Assembly (NCBI RefSeq): GCF_005434915.1
Contig: NZ_SKCG01000002.1
Location: 496,948 to 560,947 of the forward strand
DNA: 64,000 bases
Origin: Aurantiacibacter suaedae
Lineage (GTDB): Bacteria; Pseudomonadota; Alphaproteobacteria; Sphingomonadales; Sphingomonadaceae
Direction of reading: 5' to 3'
In this document: positions 51,741 to 61,418 of the stretch, piece after piece
Numbering within the stretch: the stretch's first letter is position 1
Layout: the number at the start of each line of letters is the position of its first letter
The notes under the pieces: model-generated
The model's input: the letters and a program-made list of their open reading frames with translations, nothing else
Databases searched by the model: none
What the model was told of the DNA's origin: nothing
Made by a program: the position numbers and the translations under genes

Positions 51741-52921
51741 GCGGGGGTTCCGATTGTTTGGGCCGGGGCCGGAGGGGATGGCCGCGGCTGGGGGGATGGG
51801 AATTTGTCTCTGCTCGCCTCGTCGCTGGCGATCGGCTCGAACGGGATTTCGATGATGACGGTAAACCCGCCCTCGGCCGGGGTCTCGATCGTGAAACGGT
51901 GATCTTCGCCATAGGCCTGGCTAAGGCGTTCGGCGATATTGGCAAGGCCCACGCCGGTGGACGAAGGCGTCTTGGTCAGCTCGTTGGCGGGGCGGCTCAC
52001 GTTCTGCAGGCCCGGCCCGGTATCCGAAACCGACATGCGTAGCCGCGTGCCGATGACCTTGGCGCTGAGGCTGATGCGCGCGCCTTCTTCCTGCCGGGAG
52101 ACGCCATACTTGATCGCGTTCTCGACCAGCGGCTGCAGCAGCATCGAGGGAATGGCGGCGCGCGAGGCGAGCGCATCGACCGCGAACTCGGTGCGGAGCC
52201 GTTCCTCGAACCGCATCCGCTCGATTTCGAGGTAAAGCTGCAAGGTCTCGACCTCCTGCGCCACGGCCACCTTGCCGCCCGGCTCGCTCACCAGCGTATG
52301 GCGCAGAAAGCCCGACAAACGCGTGAGCATGGCATTGGCGCGCTCGGTCTGCTTGAGGAGCACCAGCGTGCTGATCGAATTGAGCGTGTTGAACAGGAAA
52401 TGCGGATTGAGTTGATAGCGCAGCATGGCCAGCTGCGCGCTGGTGGCCTGCGCTTCGAGGCGTTCGAGCCGGTCGGTCTGTTCTTCCACCTGGAGGAAGA
52501 AGTTGATCATGTAATAGAGCGCCGACCACGCGCCGAGCAGCGTCATGTCGATATAGAGCAGGCCGAGCACGAGGCTGAGGAAATCGGTCTCGCTCGCTTC
52601 GGGGCGCAGGCTGATGGTCGAGGCGTTGATGAAGGCGGATACCGCCACGGCCACGGCCAGCGCCGCTATGGTGCCGGTCCAGGTGATGATCGGGCGGCGG
52701 TTGATCAGATAGCCATAGATCACCGAAAGGATCAGGCTGATCGAAAAGCCGGTGACCGTGGCGATCAGCACCGAAACCAGGAATTCGGGCGGCCGTTCGT
52801 TGGTGATCGCCGTGGCCGAACGCAGCGCCATGGCGCCGCCCCAGCCGATCAGCTGCAGCCGCCAGAAAGCCCGGTTCTTGTCCTTGAAGAACGGCGTAGG
52901 TTGAAACGGCAGCATCGCCAT
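51737..52921 (-). CDS. LytS-type sensor histidine kinase (second pair)
   Basis: 394 aa. Four hydrophobic helices between about residues 20 and 145, then the kinase core: LRYQLNPHFLFNTLNSISTL (His), LQPLVENAIKYGVSRQ (N box), VSDTGPGLQNV and STGVGLANIAERL (G boxes). No sensor domain besides the membrane part. The C-terminal tail (PSPQPRPSPPAPAQTIGTPA) is Pro-rich. It resembles the pair at 15025-16925, but the two regulators differ in length and linker. Confidence 0.93.
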   Translation of the reverse strand: MAMLPFQPTPFFKDKNRAFWRLQLIGWGGAMALRSATAITNERPPEFLVSVLIATVTGFSISLILSVIYGYLINRRPIITWTGTIAALAVAVAVSAFINASTISLRPEASETDFLSLVLGLLYIDMTLLGAWSALYYMINFFLQVEEQTDRLERLEAQATSAQLAMLRYQLNPHFLFNTLNSISTLVLLKQTERANAMLTRLSGFLRHTLVSEPGGKVAVAQEVETLQLYLEIERMRFEERLRTEFAVDALASRAAIPSMLLQPLVENAIKYGVSRQEEGARISLSAKVIGTRLRMSVSDTGPGLQNVSRPANELTKTPSSTGVGLANIAERLSQAYGEDHRFTIETPAEGGFTVIIEIPFEPIASDEASRDKFPSPQPRPSPPAPAQTIGTPA

Positions 52922-53004
52922 GGGCCTTGTCTTAGCCGAAATTGGCCTCCTGCAAGAGTCCGCGCATCAGCCTTGCGACGATATGTGCCCGGCCTGCGCC
53001 CGAC

Positions 53005-53697
53005 TCACGTATTTCGCGCCGTTTCGATGGCGTCGGAAAGGGCATCCATCCCCACCGCACCGTTAAGAAGCTCATCGCCGACGATCCAGCTCGGCGTGCC
53101 GGAGAAGCCGAGCGACTGGGCAAGGAACAGATTGTTCTGCAATTGCCCCTCGAATGCGCCGCTATCGATGGCGGTCTGTGCTTTGGCAAGGTCGACGCCG
53201 GCTTCGCGCGCGGCGGCGGCGATGTTTTCCTCGCTCGGCCCGTCCTGGCGGAACATAGCATCGTGGAAGGCAGCGAACCTACCCTGCTGCGCGGCGGCGA
53301 GCGCCATGCGTGCGGCATCCCCGCTGCCTTCGGACAGGATCGGCAGCTCGCGGATCACCACCTTGAGATCGGGATTGGCTTCTATCAAAGCCATCACATC
53401 GCCCATCGACTGGCGGCAATAGGTGCAGGCATAGTCGCTGAACTCGACCAGCGTAATCTTGCCATCGGGATTGCCCAGCACCGCGCCAGGGAAGGGCGTT
53501 TCCAGATCATCGCGCAACGGTTCCACCTTGGCGAGCGCCTCGCGCTGGTTGAGCACCTCGATCGCTTCGGGCAGCACTTCGGGGTTGGCGAGCAGATAGT
53601 CACGCGTGGGGTTGGGGCCGATGCCCGCAAATTGCCATGCAGCAGCCCCGGCAAAGCCGCCGACCAGAGCGATGATGAAGGTAAGTAACCAGCGCAT
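53005..53697 (-). CDS. DsbA-family thiol oxidoreductase, membrane-anchored or exported
   Basis: 230 aa with an N-terminal hydrophobic segment (MRWLLTFIIALVGGFAGAAA), so the rest faces the periplasm. Thioredoxin fold: ITLVEFSDYACTYCRQSMGD (CTYC redox centre) and the cis-Pro loop in LGFSGTPSWIVGDELLNGAV. It is closest to the DsbA/ScsC-like thiol isomerases. It lies 11 bases downstream of the M48 protease gene on the same strand. Confidence 0.9.
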   Translation of the reverse strand: MRWLLTFIIALVGGFAGAAAWQFAGIGPNPTRDYLLANPEVLPEAIEVLNQREALAKVEPLRDDLETPFPGAVLGNPDGKITLVEFSDYACTYCRQSMGDVMALIEANPDLKVVIRELPILSEGSGDAARMALAAAQQGRFAAFHDAMFRQDGPSEENIAAAAREAGVDLAKAQTAIDSGAFEGQLQNNLFLAQSLGFSGTPSWIVGDELLNGAVGMDALSDAIETARNT

Positions 53698-53708
53698 GGG
53701 CTCGGCTC

Positions 53709-55196
53709 CTAGTTGCGGTCGCGGGCGCGTTCAAGCTGGGCGCGGGCCTGCAGCGCAATGTCCTGCGCGCGCAGCCAGTCGGGGCTGCCGGTGGGAAGGC
53801 GCGCCTCGGCGGCCTCCGCGCTGCTCAGCGCGAGCTGCGGCTGGCCTGACATGATCTGCTGTTCGGCGCTCGCCAGCCGGGCGCGCGGGATGTCGCCGCG
53901 TTTGCCGTAAACCACGCCGAGCTGATACCAGGCGAAGGGGTTTTCGCGGTCCCGGCCCACTGCCGCGCGCAAGACCTGCTCCGCCTCGTCGAGGTTGCCC
54001 GGATTCTCGGTCGCGATCAGGGCATGGCCCAGCATCGCGGCGATCAGCGGGTGGGCGCCGGTCAGCCGAGTGGCCTCGCGCAATGGCGGCAGCGAATCGG
54101 CGACGCGGCCCGATTCGAGCAGGATCTGGCCCCGCAGCTCGAGGAAATAGGGGTTGTCCGGCTCGGCCGTGACCAGCGAGTCGGTCTCGGCCAGCGCCTG
54201 ATCGACCAGCGCCTCCTTGTGGTAGGCATAGGCGCGGGCATAGTGCGCCGGCTCGCTGGTATCGGCGACCGGGTAGAAGTTGAGCGTGCGCTCCGGCTCG
54301 GCGAGGTAGCCGAACAGCTTGGCCTTGGCCTTGGCGAAGCGCGTTTCGAGCGCGGCGGTTTCGGCTTGCAGCGGCGGTGCGGTGCGGCAGGTGGCGGGGC
54401 CGCGCGGGATGATCTCGCTCTGCGGATCGGCATCGACCCCCTCGGTTACCACGGTGACCAGATCGGCCGGTGGGCTATCGGCGGGAGTGTCCGAGGCGAG
54501 GGATTCTTCGAGCCGCTGGATGCGGTTGCCCGTCAAAGGGTGCGATCGGGAAAACTCGGCATCGTCGCTTTGCCGCACATTATGGCGATATTCGAGGTTC
54601 TGCAGCTTGCGGAAGAAGGCCACGGCGCCCTCGCCGCTGATTCCCGAGCATTTCAGATAGCTTACCATCGCCGCATCGGCGCTGGCTTCCTGCACGCGGC
54701 TGAAGGCGAGGAACGAGCCCATCGCAGCCTGTTGCCCGGCAGCCAGCACGCCCATCGCTGCTTCTCCGCCACCCGCAGCCGCAGCGGCGGCGGCGAGGAC
54801 GGCGGACAGCAGTGTGATCGAGGTCGCCTTCGAGGCGCCTTCGGAGAAACGGTTGATATGTCCGCCGGTGATATGGCCCAGCTCGTGGGCGAGCACACCC
54901 TGCACCTCGTTGGCGTTGTCGGCTGCGTTGATGAGGCCCGAGTGGACATAGATACGCTGCCCCCCGGCGACGAAGGCGTTGATCGAACTGTCGTTGAGAA
55001 TCACCACGTCGACCTGACCCGCGTTCATCCCCGCCGCTTCGAGCAGCGGGTCGAGCATGTCCTGCAGCAGTTCCTCGGTCTCGGCATCGCGCAGCACGCT
55101 TTGCGCAGCGGCAGGCTGCGCCGCCAACGCCAGAGCAGCGAATGCGGCCAGCGAATGGGCGATCAGGCGGGTGAGCGGGCGAGCAATCTTGCGCAT
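53709..55196 (-). CDS. M48-family metalloprotease with TPR-like C-terminus (BepA-like)
   Basis: 495 aa. Signal peptide in residues 1-32 (LIAHSLAAFAALALAAQPAA), then an M48 domain with GVLAHELGHITGGHINRF (HExxH) and FSRVQEASADAAMV (third ligand Glu). The C-terminal half (about 300-495) is helical with tetratricopeptide-like repeats (YFLELRGQILLESGRVADSL, FAWYQLGVVYGKRGDIPRAR). This plan matches BepA/YfgC, which assists outer-membrane protein assembly. The pairing with a DsbA-like gene fits envelope quality control. Confidence 0.9.
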   Translation of the reverse strand: MRKIARPLTRLIAHSLAAFAALALAAQPAAAQSVLRDAETEELLQDMLDPLLEAAGMNAGQVDVVILNDSSINAFVAGGQRIYVHSGLINAADNANEVQGVLAHELGHITGGHINRFSEGASKATSITLLSAVLAAAAAAAGGGEAAMGVLAAGQQAAMGSFLAFSRVQEASADAAMVSYLKCSGISGEGAVAFFRKLQNLEYRHNVRQSDDAEFSRSHPLTGNRIQRLEESLASDTPADSPPADLVTVVTEGVDADPQSEIIPRGPATCRTAPPLQAETAALETRFAKAKAKLFGYLAEPERTLNFYPVADTSEPAHYARAYAYHKEALVDQALAETDSLVTAEPDNPYFLELRGQILLESGRVADSLPPLREATRLTGAHPLIAAMLGHALIATENPGNLDEAEQVLRAAVGRDRENPFAWYQLGVVYGKRGDIPRARLASAEQQIMSGQPQLALSSAEAAEARLPTGSPDWLRAQDIALQARAQLERARDRN

Positions 55197-55274
55197 GGGT
55201 CACACAGGCGTAGCGACCCGGCGGCTGAACGCAAACTGAAGCTTGCGCCCGGACGCCGCCCAGACGTCAGCCGG

Positions 55275-56633
55275 TCACGCCAGCAGACGGCGTGCGGCCT
55301 TCTCCACCAGCGCGACATCGTTGGGCACTTCGCCCAGCACGCTGACATTGCCGTCGCTGCCACGGCGGACCATGACGAGCGCGAATTCTTCGCCCTCCGC
55401 GGGCAGCGCGGCGAGGCTGCGTGGTTCTATTTCGCGCAACTTGCGCGCGATAACCTTGCGCGGGGCGCTGCGCGGTTCGGGTTCGGGCTTGCCCGCTTCC
55501 TCGCGGCGCAGCTTGCGTTCGGCCGCGACCACGCCTTTGAGGCCGCCCTCGGCCTCGCGCAGGAATGCAGCGAGGCTGCCACGCGCCAGGCCGAGGCGCT
55601 GGGCATGGGTGAGCACGGCGGCGTATTCGGTAAGCCGGGTCTTGTCGTAATCGGCGCCGAACACGAGCTTGACGATCGGCGTCATCGGGGCACGCTCTTG
55701 CACCGTGAGGCCCGCATCGTCGAGCATTTCGGCGAATTCATCGGGCGCATCGGCTGCGGCGAGGGCAAAGTCCCAGGCACGGCTCACCGCATCGTAAAGC
55801 GCGGTGCGGGTGCGATCCTCGCGCTCGCACGCTTCGGCTACCTGCTCGCGGGCGCGGGCCAGCCAGTCGGCCAGCGCCATGTCCTGATCGTCAAGCGAGT
55901 CGCTAGTGGTGGTGATGTGTTCGCCGAGATCCGGGCCAAGGTCGGGATCGGAATCGGGATTGTCGTTGAAGGGAGTGCCAGGCCCATCGGCCCAGTCGGC
56001 CAGCGGCGAGTGTTCGGAACGCTTGCGCAAAGCCGGATCGATAGCCTGCTCGATCTCGAGCAGCAGTTCGTCGGCCATGGCCTGGTCGGCCAGTTCCTTC
56101 CAGTTGATGACGCCGTAGATATGGGTGATCGTGTCGCCGGCACCGTCGCCGGTGTAGGGCAGCAGGATGCCGCGATAGAGGATCGAACGGCCGCGCTGAT
56201 TCACGAATTCGGCCTCGAACCCGATCGGCGCCTGGTTGGCGATGATCTGCATGTAATGATCGGTGATCCGGCTCAGCAGCGAACGCGCCGGAACATCGGA
56301 CAACCGCTCTACTTCCCTGGTGCCGACTTCGCATTCTTCGGCGAGGCTTTTGCCAAGGAAGGTCACGCGCGGATCGTCGCTGCCGTCCGAAAAGTCGAGC
56401 AGCACGGCATTGACGCCGAAATCCTCTACCTTCGAAGGATCGAGGCTGGAAATGCGCGGGAGGTCGCCGTCGCCAAGCTGGCTGGCCCAGAAATTGTAGG
56501 CGCGCACCTGCATCCGGCGCTCGTTCGTGCCGATGTCGGGTGGGAGCGCATCGTACGGCTCGTCGAGCAGGTGCTCGTCCGCGCCTTCGAAATATCCCTC
56601 GTAATCGTTGCCCGAACTGCGGAACGTATCCAT
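55275..56633 (-). CDS. PAS-like domain protein of unknown function
   Basis: 452 aa, cytoplasmic by sequence. The N-terminal part (residues about 40-185) resembles a PAS domain of the type found in alphaproteobacterial motility and signalling proteins: VRAYNFWASQLGDGDLPRIS, VTFLGKSLAEECEV, LLPYTGDGAGDTITHIYGVI. The middle is acidic (DSDPDLGPDLGEHITTT). The rest is helical without known motifs. No kinase or effector domain is seen, so its output is unclear. Confidence 0.65.
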   Translation of the reverse strand: MDTFRSSGNDYEGYFEGADEHLLDEPYDALPPDIGTNERRMQVRAYNFWASQLGDGDLPRISSLDPSKVEDFGVNAVLLDFSDGSDDPRVTFLGKSLAEECEVGTREVERLSDVPARSLLSRITDHYMQIIANQAPIGFEAEFVNQRGRSILYRGILLPYTGDGAGDTITHIYGVINWKELADQAMADELLLEIEQAIDPALRKRSEHSPLADWADGPGTPFNDNPDSDPDLGPDLGEHITTTSDSLDDQDMALADWLARAREQVAEACEREDRTRTALYDAVSRAWDFALAAADAPDEFAEMLDDAGLTVQERAPMTPIVKLVFGADYDKTRLTEYAAVLTHAQRLGLARGSLAAFLREAEGGLKGVVAAERKLRREEAGKPEPEPRSAPRKVIARKLREIEPRSLAALPAEGEEFALVMVRRGSDGNVSVLGEVPNDVALVEKAARRLLA

Positions 56634-56741
56634 GCCGATGGCCCTTTGCTTGCTTCAAGGGCCGTTGTGGCGCGACATGGTAAATTTAGCGTAAAGTTGC
56701 GCGCAACCAGGTAAAGATTGCGGTGGCCATGCCCGGTGCGG

Positions 56742-57203
56742 TTACAGCAGGTAGCGCATCCGAATAGTCTGGCTGATTGGCGTAGCGCCGACCGGGAAGG
56801 CGGCATCTTCGAAAGACGGCGGCCCCATCCGCACCGGCGCATCGCGCGAGAAGCCGAAGCCCTCGCGCGGGATCAGGGTCAGCGCGCGGTCGGCGCGGCC
56901 ATTCTGGTTTTCGTCGTGCAGCAGGGCGATAGCATAGGTGCCCGGTACGACTCCGGCAAAATGCAGCACCACGCTATCGGCGGCGGCCGCGTTTGCCTTG
57001 TAAGAGCCTGCCACATCGCGGCAGCGCGGAAAGTGGCTCTCGTCGCTGGTCATGCAGGCGATGATCCGGCCCTTGGTGTTGCGCAAGTCCGTTACGGTGA
57101 CGTCCACGTTCACGCCGCCCTCGGTCGGGAGTGCCGGAGCGAGGGGCAGGGCCGCCAGCGAAAGGGCGATCAGGGCGAGGAGAGGCCTTTGTCGGTTTTG
57201 CAC
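56742..57203 (-). CDS. DUF2141 family exported protein
   Basis: 153 aa from a GTG at 57203 that overlaps the 3' end of the desaturase-like gene by 34 bases. Signal segment RPLLALIALSLAALPLAPAL, then a DUF2141 domain: NVDVTVTDLRNTKGRIIACM, VPGTYAIALLHDENQNGRAD and the FGFSRDAPVRMGPPSFEDAA tail. Function unknown. The long overlap suggests translational coupling with the upstream gene. Confidence 0.85.
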   Translation of the reverse strand: MQNRQRPLLALIALSLAALPLAPALPTEGGVNVDVTVTDLRNTKGRIIACMTSDESHFPRCRDVAGSYKANAAAADSVVLHFAGVVPGTYAIALLHDENQNGRADRALTLIPREGFGFSRDAPVRMGPPSFEDAAFPVGATPISQTIRMRYLL

Positions 57204-57895
57204 AAGCGATCCCAGAAGCGAAAGTAGAGGCCGTAGTTGCACAGGTAGGCCTCGTGGTGAACGTGATGATGGCTGGCCGTTATCAACCAGTTTCCTAAGC
57301 GCGAATGAACGAGCCAGCGGGGGAACATCTCCCAGCCCATGTGGTTGGTCACGCCCATGATCGTCATGATCGCCAGCACCAGAGCGAGCACGCCGATGTG
57401 GATCGGGACCAGGAACACCAACGCGGGGATTACCACGGCGCCAGTCAGCGCTTCGATCGGGTGGAAGCTCATCGCGGCCCAGGCGGTGGGCGGGCGGCTG
57501 GCATGGTGGACCGCATGGGCGAGGCGAAACCAGCGCGGCACATGCAGCAGCCGGTGTGTCCAGTAAAACCAGGTGTCGTGCGCGAAGAGGTAGATCAGCA
57601 GCGAGAGCGGCAGATACCACAGCGGATAGTCGCCAGCATCGGTGTAGATGCGGGTCCAGCCGTGCTCCTGCCAGCCCCATGCGACCACGCCGGCGGGAAT
57701 GCCATAAATCGCGGCCGAAGCGAGCGACCACCCGATTTCCTTGCGAATCTGACGCCCGCGCCCGGCATAGTGGCCGGGCCGCACGCGCGCCGTCGCCAGC
57801 GCGAAGATGCCGCTGGTGGCGAGATAGCGCAGCGCCACGATCACCGTCATGGCAAGCGCGGACAGGATAATGGCGGTGGTCACATCGAAGCTCAC
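57170..57895 (-). CDS. Sterol desaturase / fatty acid hydroxylase superfamily protein
   Basis: 241 aa, integral membrane di-iron enzyme type. Histidine boxes: FAHDTWFYWTHRLLH, HAVHHASRP and HHHVHHEAYLCNYGLYFRFW. About four membrane helices. Substrate may be a lipid, hopanoid or carotenoid. It is longer than CrtZ carotenoid hydroxylases (about 160-180 aa), so a carotenoid role is not favoured. It lies 48 bases downstream of mmcB in the same direction. Confidence 0.85.
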   Translation of the reverse strand: MSFDVTTAIILSALAMTVIVALRYLATSGIFALATARVRPGHYAGRGRQIRKEIGWSLASAAIYGIPAGVVAWGWQEHGWTRIYTDAGDYPLWYLPLSLLIYLFAHDTWFYWTHRLLHVPRWFRLAHAVHHASRPPTAWAAMSFHPIEALTGAVVIPALVFLVPIHIGVLALVLAIMTIMGVTNHMGWEMFPRWLVHSRLGNWLITASHHHVHHEAYLCNYGLYFRFWDRLCKTDKGLSSP

Positions 57896-57943
57896 GCCTG
57901 CGCCCTAGCACCGCAGAGCCTCAGGCGACAGATGGCCCGCGCC

Positions 57944-58459
57944 CTATTCGTCCCACCCGGCGCAATGCGGATCGAGCGCGACCTGCTGGCGGCGCAGGGC
58001 AGTTCGTGCGAGCCGCTCCACCTCGACCTTGCGCCGCGCGGCCGCGAGCGGATGGCTGGGGGCAGGGCGCACGATTTCCGCATCGTAGCCATCGGCCACG
58101 ATCACACCGCACATGTCGGGCCGGAAATCCTCGCCATCGAGGCAGCCGCGATCAAGCTCGGGCGGCAGGCCCCAGTAGAACCGGTCGCAGAAATCGAGAT
58201 AGTCGGGCCACTTGGCATCGCCAAGCAGATCAGCCCGCGCGACTTTGATTTCCACAATCACGATCCGCCCCTTGGCATCGAGCCCCATGAGATCGGCCCG
58301 CCGTCCGTTGCGCAGCGGCATTTCCGGCAGCACCCAGATCCCATTGCGCGCAAACAGGCGGCCGATCCCGCGACACACCTCGCGCGCACGCGCTGGCGTG
58401 ACATCAGCATCGACGACAGGCGAAGGGGCGGATTTGGAAAGCGATTCGATCATGCGCAA
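57944..58459 (-). CDS. mmcB: MmcB family DNA repair protein
   Basis: 171 aa. MmcB (DUF1052) of Caulobacter is an SOS-induced protein needed for resistance to mitomycin C. Core: ADLMGLDAKGRIVIVEIKVA (a PD-(D/E)xK-like nuclease strand with ExK), then DYLDFCDRFYWGLPPE and GVIVADGYDAEIVRP. An ATG at 58453 is also possible. A perfect alphaproteobacterial SOS box lies 7 bases upstream of the start. Downstream genes share its direction. Confidence 0.9.
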   Translation of the reverse strand: MRMIESLSKSAPSPVVDADVTPARAREVCRGIGRLFARNGIWVLPEMPLRNGRRADLMGLDAKGRIVIVEIKVARADLLGDAKWPDYLDFCDRFYWGLPPELDRGCLDGEDFRPDMCGVIVADGYDAEIVRPAPSHPLAAARRKVEVERLARTALRRQQVALDPHCAGWDE

Positions 58460-58465
58460 ATGCTG

Positions 58466-58480
58466 GAACGAAATGTGAAC
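58466..58480 (-). promoter_or_regulatory. LexA (SOS) box of mmcB
   Basis: GAAC-7 bases-GAAC on the plus strand, i.e. GTTC-N7-GTTC reading toward mmcB, an exact match to the alphaproteobacterial LexA consensus, ending 7 bases before the mmcB ATG. Confidence 0.85.
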
Positions 58481-58511
58481 ATCGTCAAGTCACGATGTGC
58501 TTGTGCGCCAT

Positions 58512-58907
58512 TCAGGCGGCGCGCAAGGGTCCGAACGAGCCGGCGGCGGGGACCATGGCAAGCAGCGCTGCACGAGCCGCCGAGAATTCGCTCCACAGCG
58601 CCTCGGCGGCAGAGCGGCAATCGCCGCCGCGCGCGTTAATCGCCATCAGCGCGGCGATGCCCGGCTCCATGATCGCGCTCAAATCGTCGAGCGCGCGTTC
58701 TGCTGCCTCGCGCCGCCATGGCTTGGCATCGCGCATAAGCATCGGAAAATCCCTGATCTCGCGGCCCGGACGCCCGGTGCTGACACCCGCCAGCATGGCG
58801 ACGACCTGCCCGGCATCGGTGAGCGCCGCCCAGCGCAGCGCGCAGGCGCTCGATCCGCTGGGATGGCGCCCGGTTACCGGGGCAAGAGAAGGGGAAACGG
58901 CGGTCAT
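58512..58907 (-). CDS. Protein of unknown function upstream of mmcB
   Basis: 131 aa starting MTAVSPSLAPVTGRHPSGSS. No signal peptide or membrane segment. Helical middle (PWRREAAERALDDLSAIMEP, AEALWSEFSAARAALLAMVP) and two cysteines. No family recognised. It runs in the same direction as mmcB but ends before the SOS box, so it probably has its own promoter. Confidence 0.55.
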   Translation of the reverse strand: MTAVSPSLAPVTGRHPSGSSACALRWAALTDAGQVVAMLAGVSTGRPGREIRDFPMLMRDAKPWRREAAERALDDLSAIMEPGIAALMAINARGGDCRSAAEALWSEFSAARAALLAMVPAAGSFGPLRAA

Positions 58908-58993
58908 CAGGCAAGCCTATGCCGGCCTGGTTGAAAACCCGTTAGCGATCAAACAGGTACGAATCGGTGGGCCGCCGGTCAGCCCTGCGTAGC

Positions 58994-59800
58994 TCAGTTG
59001 TCCGGAGGCGGGCCGAAGGGATCGTCGTCCGGCGAGTCGAGTCCAAGATCGATGTTGGCACCGCCCTCGTCATCGGTCAGCCGGTTGTTCTCCTCGCACA
59101 CGTATTCGCGCATGTCCCAATCGGGCTTGCGCCGGAAAGCGAGCATCTGCACCAGCGGCTCGGCGAGTACGCCGGGATCGGTGATGGTGGTCTCGACCAT
59201 CAGCACGTCGGGCTCGGCGAGCCAGAAGTGTTCGTGGATGCGCATCTTTTGCGAAGGCTCGATCCCGCTCTGGTAGGTCACCAGATGGTTGAAGCCGACC
59301 GTGTCGACCACCAGCATGTCATCCTCCCAGCGAGCGACCGAGGTGCCGTTGAACAGCGGCTCGGGATCCTCGGGCAGCGCGCGCCCGTCGAGGTAAAGGC
59401 GGCGCGCCTGCGAATAGGTTTCGGTGAGGAGCGTGACCCGACCGGGCGAGAACAGGAATTCGACCGGGTAGGGCTGGCGCATGATGCCCGGCATACCCGG
59501 CGGAATGCAGTTGACCTGCAGATACTGATCGACCCCCTCGCGCTCCTGCCGTTCGAGGAAGGCATCGTATTTCGCCTGGGCCTGCGGTGTCAGGACCGGG
59601 CCAGCCCCCTGCCGCGAGCCCCTGCTGGCGAACAGATAGGCCCAATCGGGGCTCCAGACGCCAGTAAAATCGGGCCAGTCGGTAACTTCGGCATAGCCCG
59701 CGGCGCGGGCGGGCGTGAAGCTGCTGCCCGGCTGCGCAACAGCCGGGGTGCCGAGCAGGCTCAGCGCCAGGCCTGCGGCGATCACGGTCGCTTTGAGCAT
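58994..59800 (-). CDS. Exported protein of unknown function
   Basis: 268 aa from the ATG at 59800 with a clear signal peptide ([20 protein letters not shown], cleavage after AVAQ). The mature part starts with a W-rich stretch ([20 protein letters not shown]) and has [20 protein letters not shown], then [20 protein letters not shown], with two Cys and an acidic C-terminus ([14 protein letters not shown]). This pattern recurs in secreted proteins of Sphingomonadales without known function. It is monocistronic. Confidence 0.7.
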   Translation of the reverse strand: MLKATVIAAGLALSLLGTPAVAQPGSSFTPARAAGYAEVTDWPDFTGVWSPDWAYLFASRGSRQGAGPVLTPQAQAKYDAFLERQEREGVDQYLQVNCIPPGMPGIMRQPYPVEFLFSPGRVTLLTETYSQARRLYLDGRALPEDPEPLFNGTSVARWEDDMLVVDTVGFNHLVTYQSGIEPSQKMRIHEHFWLAEPDVLMVETTITDPGVLAEPLVQMLAFRRKPDWDMREYVCEENNRLTDDEGGANIDLGLDSPDDDPFGPPPDN

Positions 59801-60057
59801 AGGTTTCCTCTCCCCACGAGATGCGATTCCGTTGTGGACTGACATCTGCACGCCAAGAGTGGGGCGACTTTGTTGCTCAAGTCAAGGTCGAGGTTGGTTG
59901 TGTCAACTCGATAGCGACTTTGCGGCTCAGGCAGAGAAGACCAACGGTAGCGAGATGTTGCATTTGCGCGGCGTGATGGGAGCTCAAAGCCGTGCATTGA
60001 CGATTGCGCTTGGCGTTCGCGCGCCGCATTGCTAGGCGCGAGGGCGCTGGCCATAAT

Positions 60058-60134
<77 letters not shown>

Positions 60135-60188
60135 GCTTTTCCGCCACTTTCTGATTTACGCGGCGCCCGAGCTCCGGCGAAACTCCGG

Positions 60189-61418
60189 TTAATCTAATGA
60201 GAACGCGCCCGGAGCGGAGGCTTCGATGCAATCGATCAGCTCTTCCGTCAGCCTTAGAACATCTCCGAGATAATCCTCGTGGTAGGGTGTCGCATACTTG
60301 TCCGACTCCTTCTTCCGAACATGCCCGAGCATGAGTGGCCCTTGGGTCTGCCACGAGCCTGCCTTTTCAAGCCGAGGCCGCAGTAGGTTCGACACACTTC
60401 GGCGAATCAACTTGACGCCGCTCTGACCACGCTCGGACGGAAATTCGAGAGTCTTCGTCATTTGTCGAAATGCCGTCCTAATTGAAGCGACTTTGACCCA
60501 CTTCCCTTCGTTAGCATTCAGTAGCGGGACAATCTGTCGTGGAGCTCGAATCAGGGGGCGATATTTGTCTGATTGCTCACGGCCCGCGGGATTGAGATTG
60601 ATGTATCCGTTTTGAGAATTCCACTGCTCTGCGTCGGAACTGGTTGAGAAGTCCATCAGTGCGTCTGGGCGAGCCCAGGTCGCTACTCCCAGCCGAAGAT
60701 ACGAGAGCAGGTTCTTCCTCTCGCGCTTCCATTTCGCGATTTGCTTCAGGCTTGCATCTTCTGGAGCATCGAGAACCAACGCGTATCTGAACATAGCGAT
60801 GATTTGGCCCTCGGACGCACGAAACCACGGTGTTTTTCCTTCAATTTCAGATTTTTTCACCTTGATGACGGCACGATGCAAAAGCTTTCGGTTCTCGAAC
60901 GCTCGATTGATTGCGGTTCGCAACATCGATACGCTTGCCGCGATCGTTGTCGGCGAACGTTTTCTCTTTTTGCCGGTGGGTGACACGATATCGACGCCCG
61001 CTGCCCATTTGCGAAATTTCTTAATCCATGCGTCGTTTATCTCGTCGCAACGAGCGTCTTCCAAGCCCTCATCCTCAAGAAAGGCAAGGACGTGACCCAG
61101 CCTGGCATTCGCAGCCTCATAATCGGTCTTCTCGAGATATTCCGCGATGGCTGTAGCAACGAGCGGCGGTAGTTCGCCGCTAAATGCCTGTCCGCACGTG
61201 GGGCAGAATTTATGTGACTTTTCCCGCTCCTCGTAAAAGCGATCTAACTCTTCCTTAGCGAGTTGGATATCTGACGTGCACGTCGAATAGCTGCGGCTCC
61301 TTCTTTCTTCGCGGTCGTAGTAGAAGATGTAGAGGTTTTTCGAACGGAGCGTTCCATTTTGATTTGTGTCGAATGCGAGGTAGTAATCGCCTCGTTCATA
61401 GATCTTCTTTTTTGACAT
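60189..61418 (-). CDS. Tyrosine-recombinase-like integrase next to tRNA-Arg
   Basis: 409 aa, start ATG at 61418 with AAAAGGA upstream, pointing at the tRNA gene 54 bases away. Early cysteines (FCPTCGQAF) sit in the N-terminal part. The C-terminal catalytic region is divergent but readable: [15 protein letters not shown] (box I Arg), [12 protein letters not shown] (box II-like) and [20 protein letters not shown] with the likely nucleophile Tyr. Low GC compared with the core genes. It marks the left end of an integrative element. The other end is outside the window. Confidence 0.85.
   Translation of the reverse strand: MSKKKIYERGDYYLAFDTNQNGTLRSKNLYIFYYDREERRSRSYSTCTSDIQLAKEELDRFYEEREKSHKFCPTCGQAFSGELPPLVATAIAEYLEKTDYEAANARLGHVLAFLEDEGLEDARCDEINDAWIKKFRKWAAGVDIVSPTGKKRKRSPTTIAASVSMLRTAINRAFENRKLLHRAVIKVKKSEIEGKTPWFRASEGQIIAMFRYALVLDAPEDASLKQIAKWKRERKNLLSYLRLGVATWARPDALMDFSTSSDAEQWNSQNGYINLNPAGREQSDKYRPLIRAPRQIVPLLNANEGKWVKVASIRTAFRQMTKTLEFPSERGQSGVKLIRRSVSNLLRPRLEKAGSWQTQGPLMLGHVRKKESDKYATPYHEDYLGDVLRLTEELIDCIEASAPGAFSLD

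Noticed and set aside
54024-56714. An 896-codon open frame on the plus strand
   Set aside because: Antisense to the M48 protease and PAS protein; Arg/Gly/His-rich composition typical of a shadow frame.
58984-59003. tRNA-like sequence (GCGTAGCTCAGTTG)
   Set aside because: Only the D-arm pattern is present; no anticodon or T arm follows. It is inside the 3' end of the exported-protein gene.
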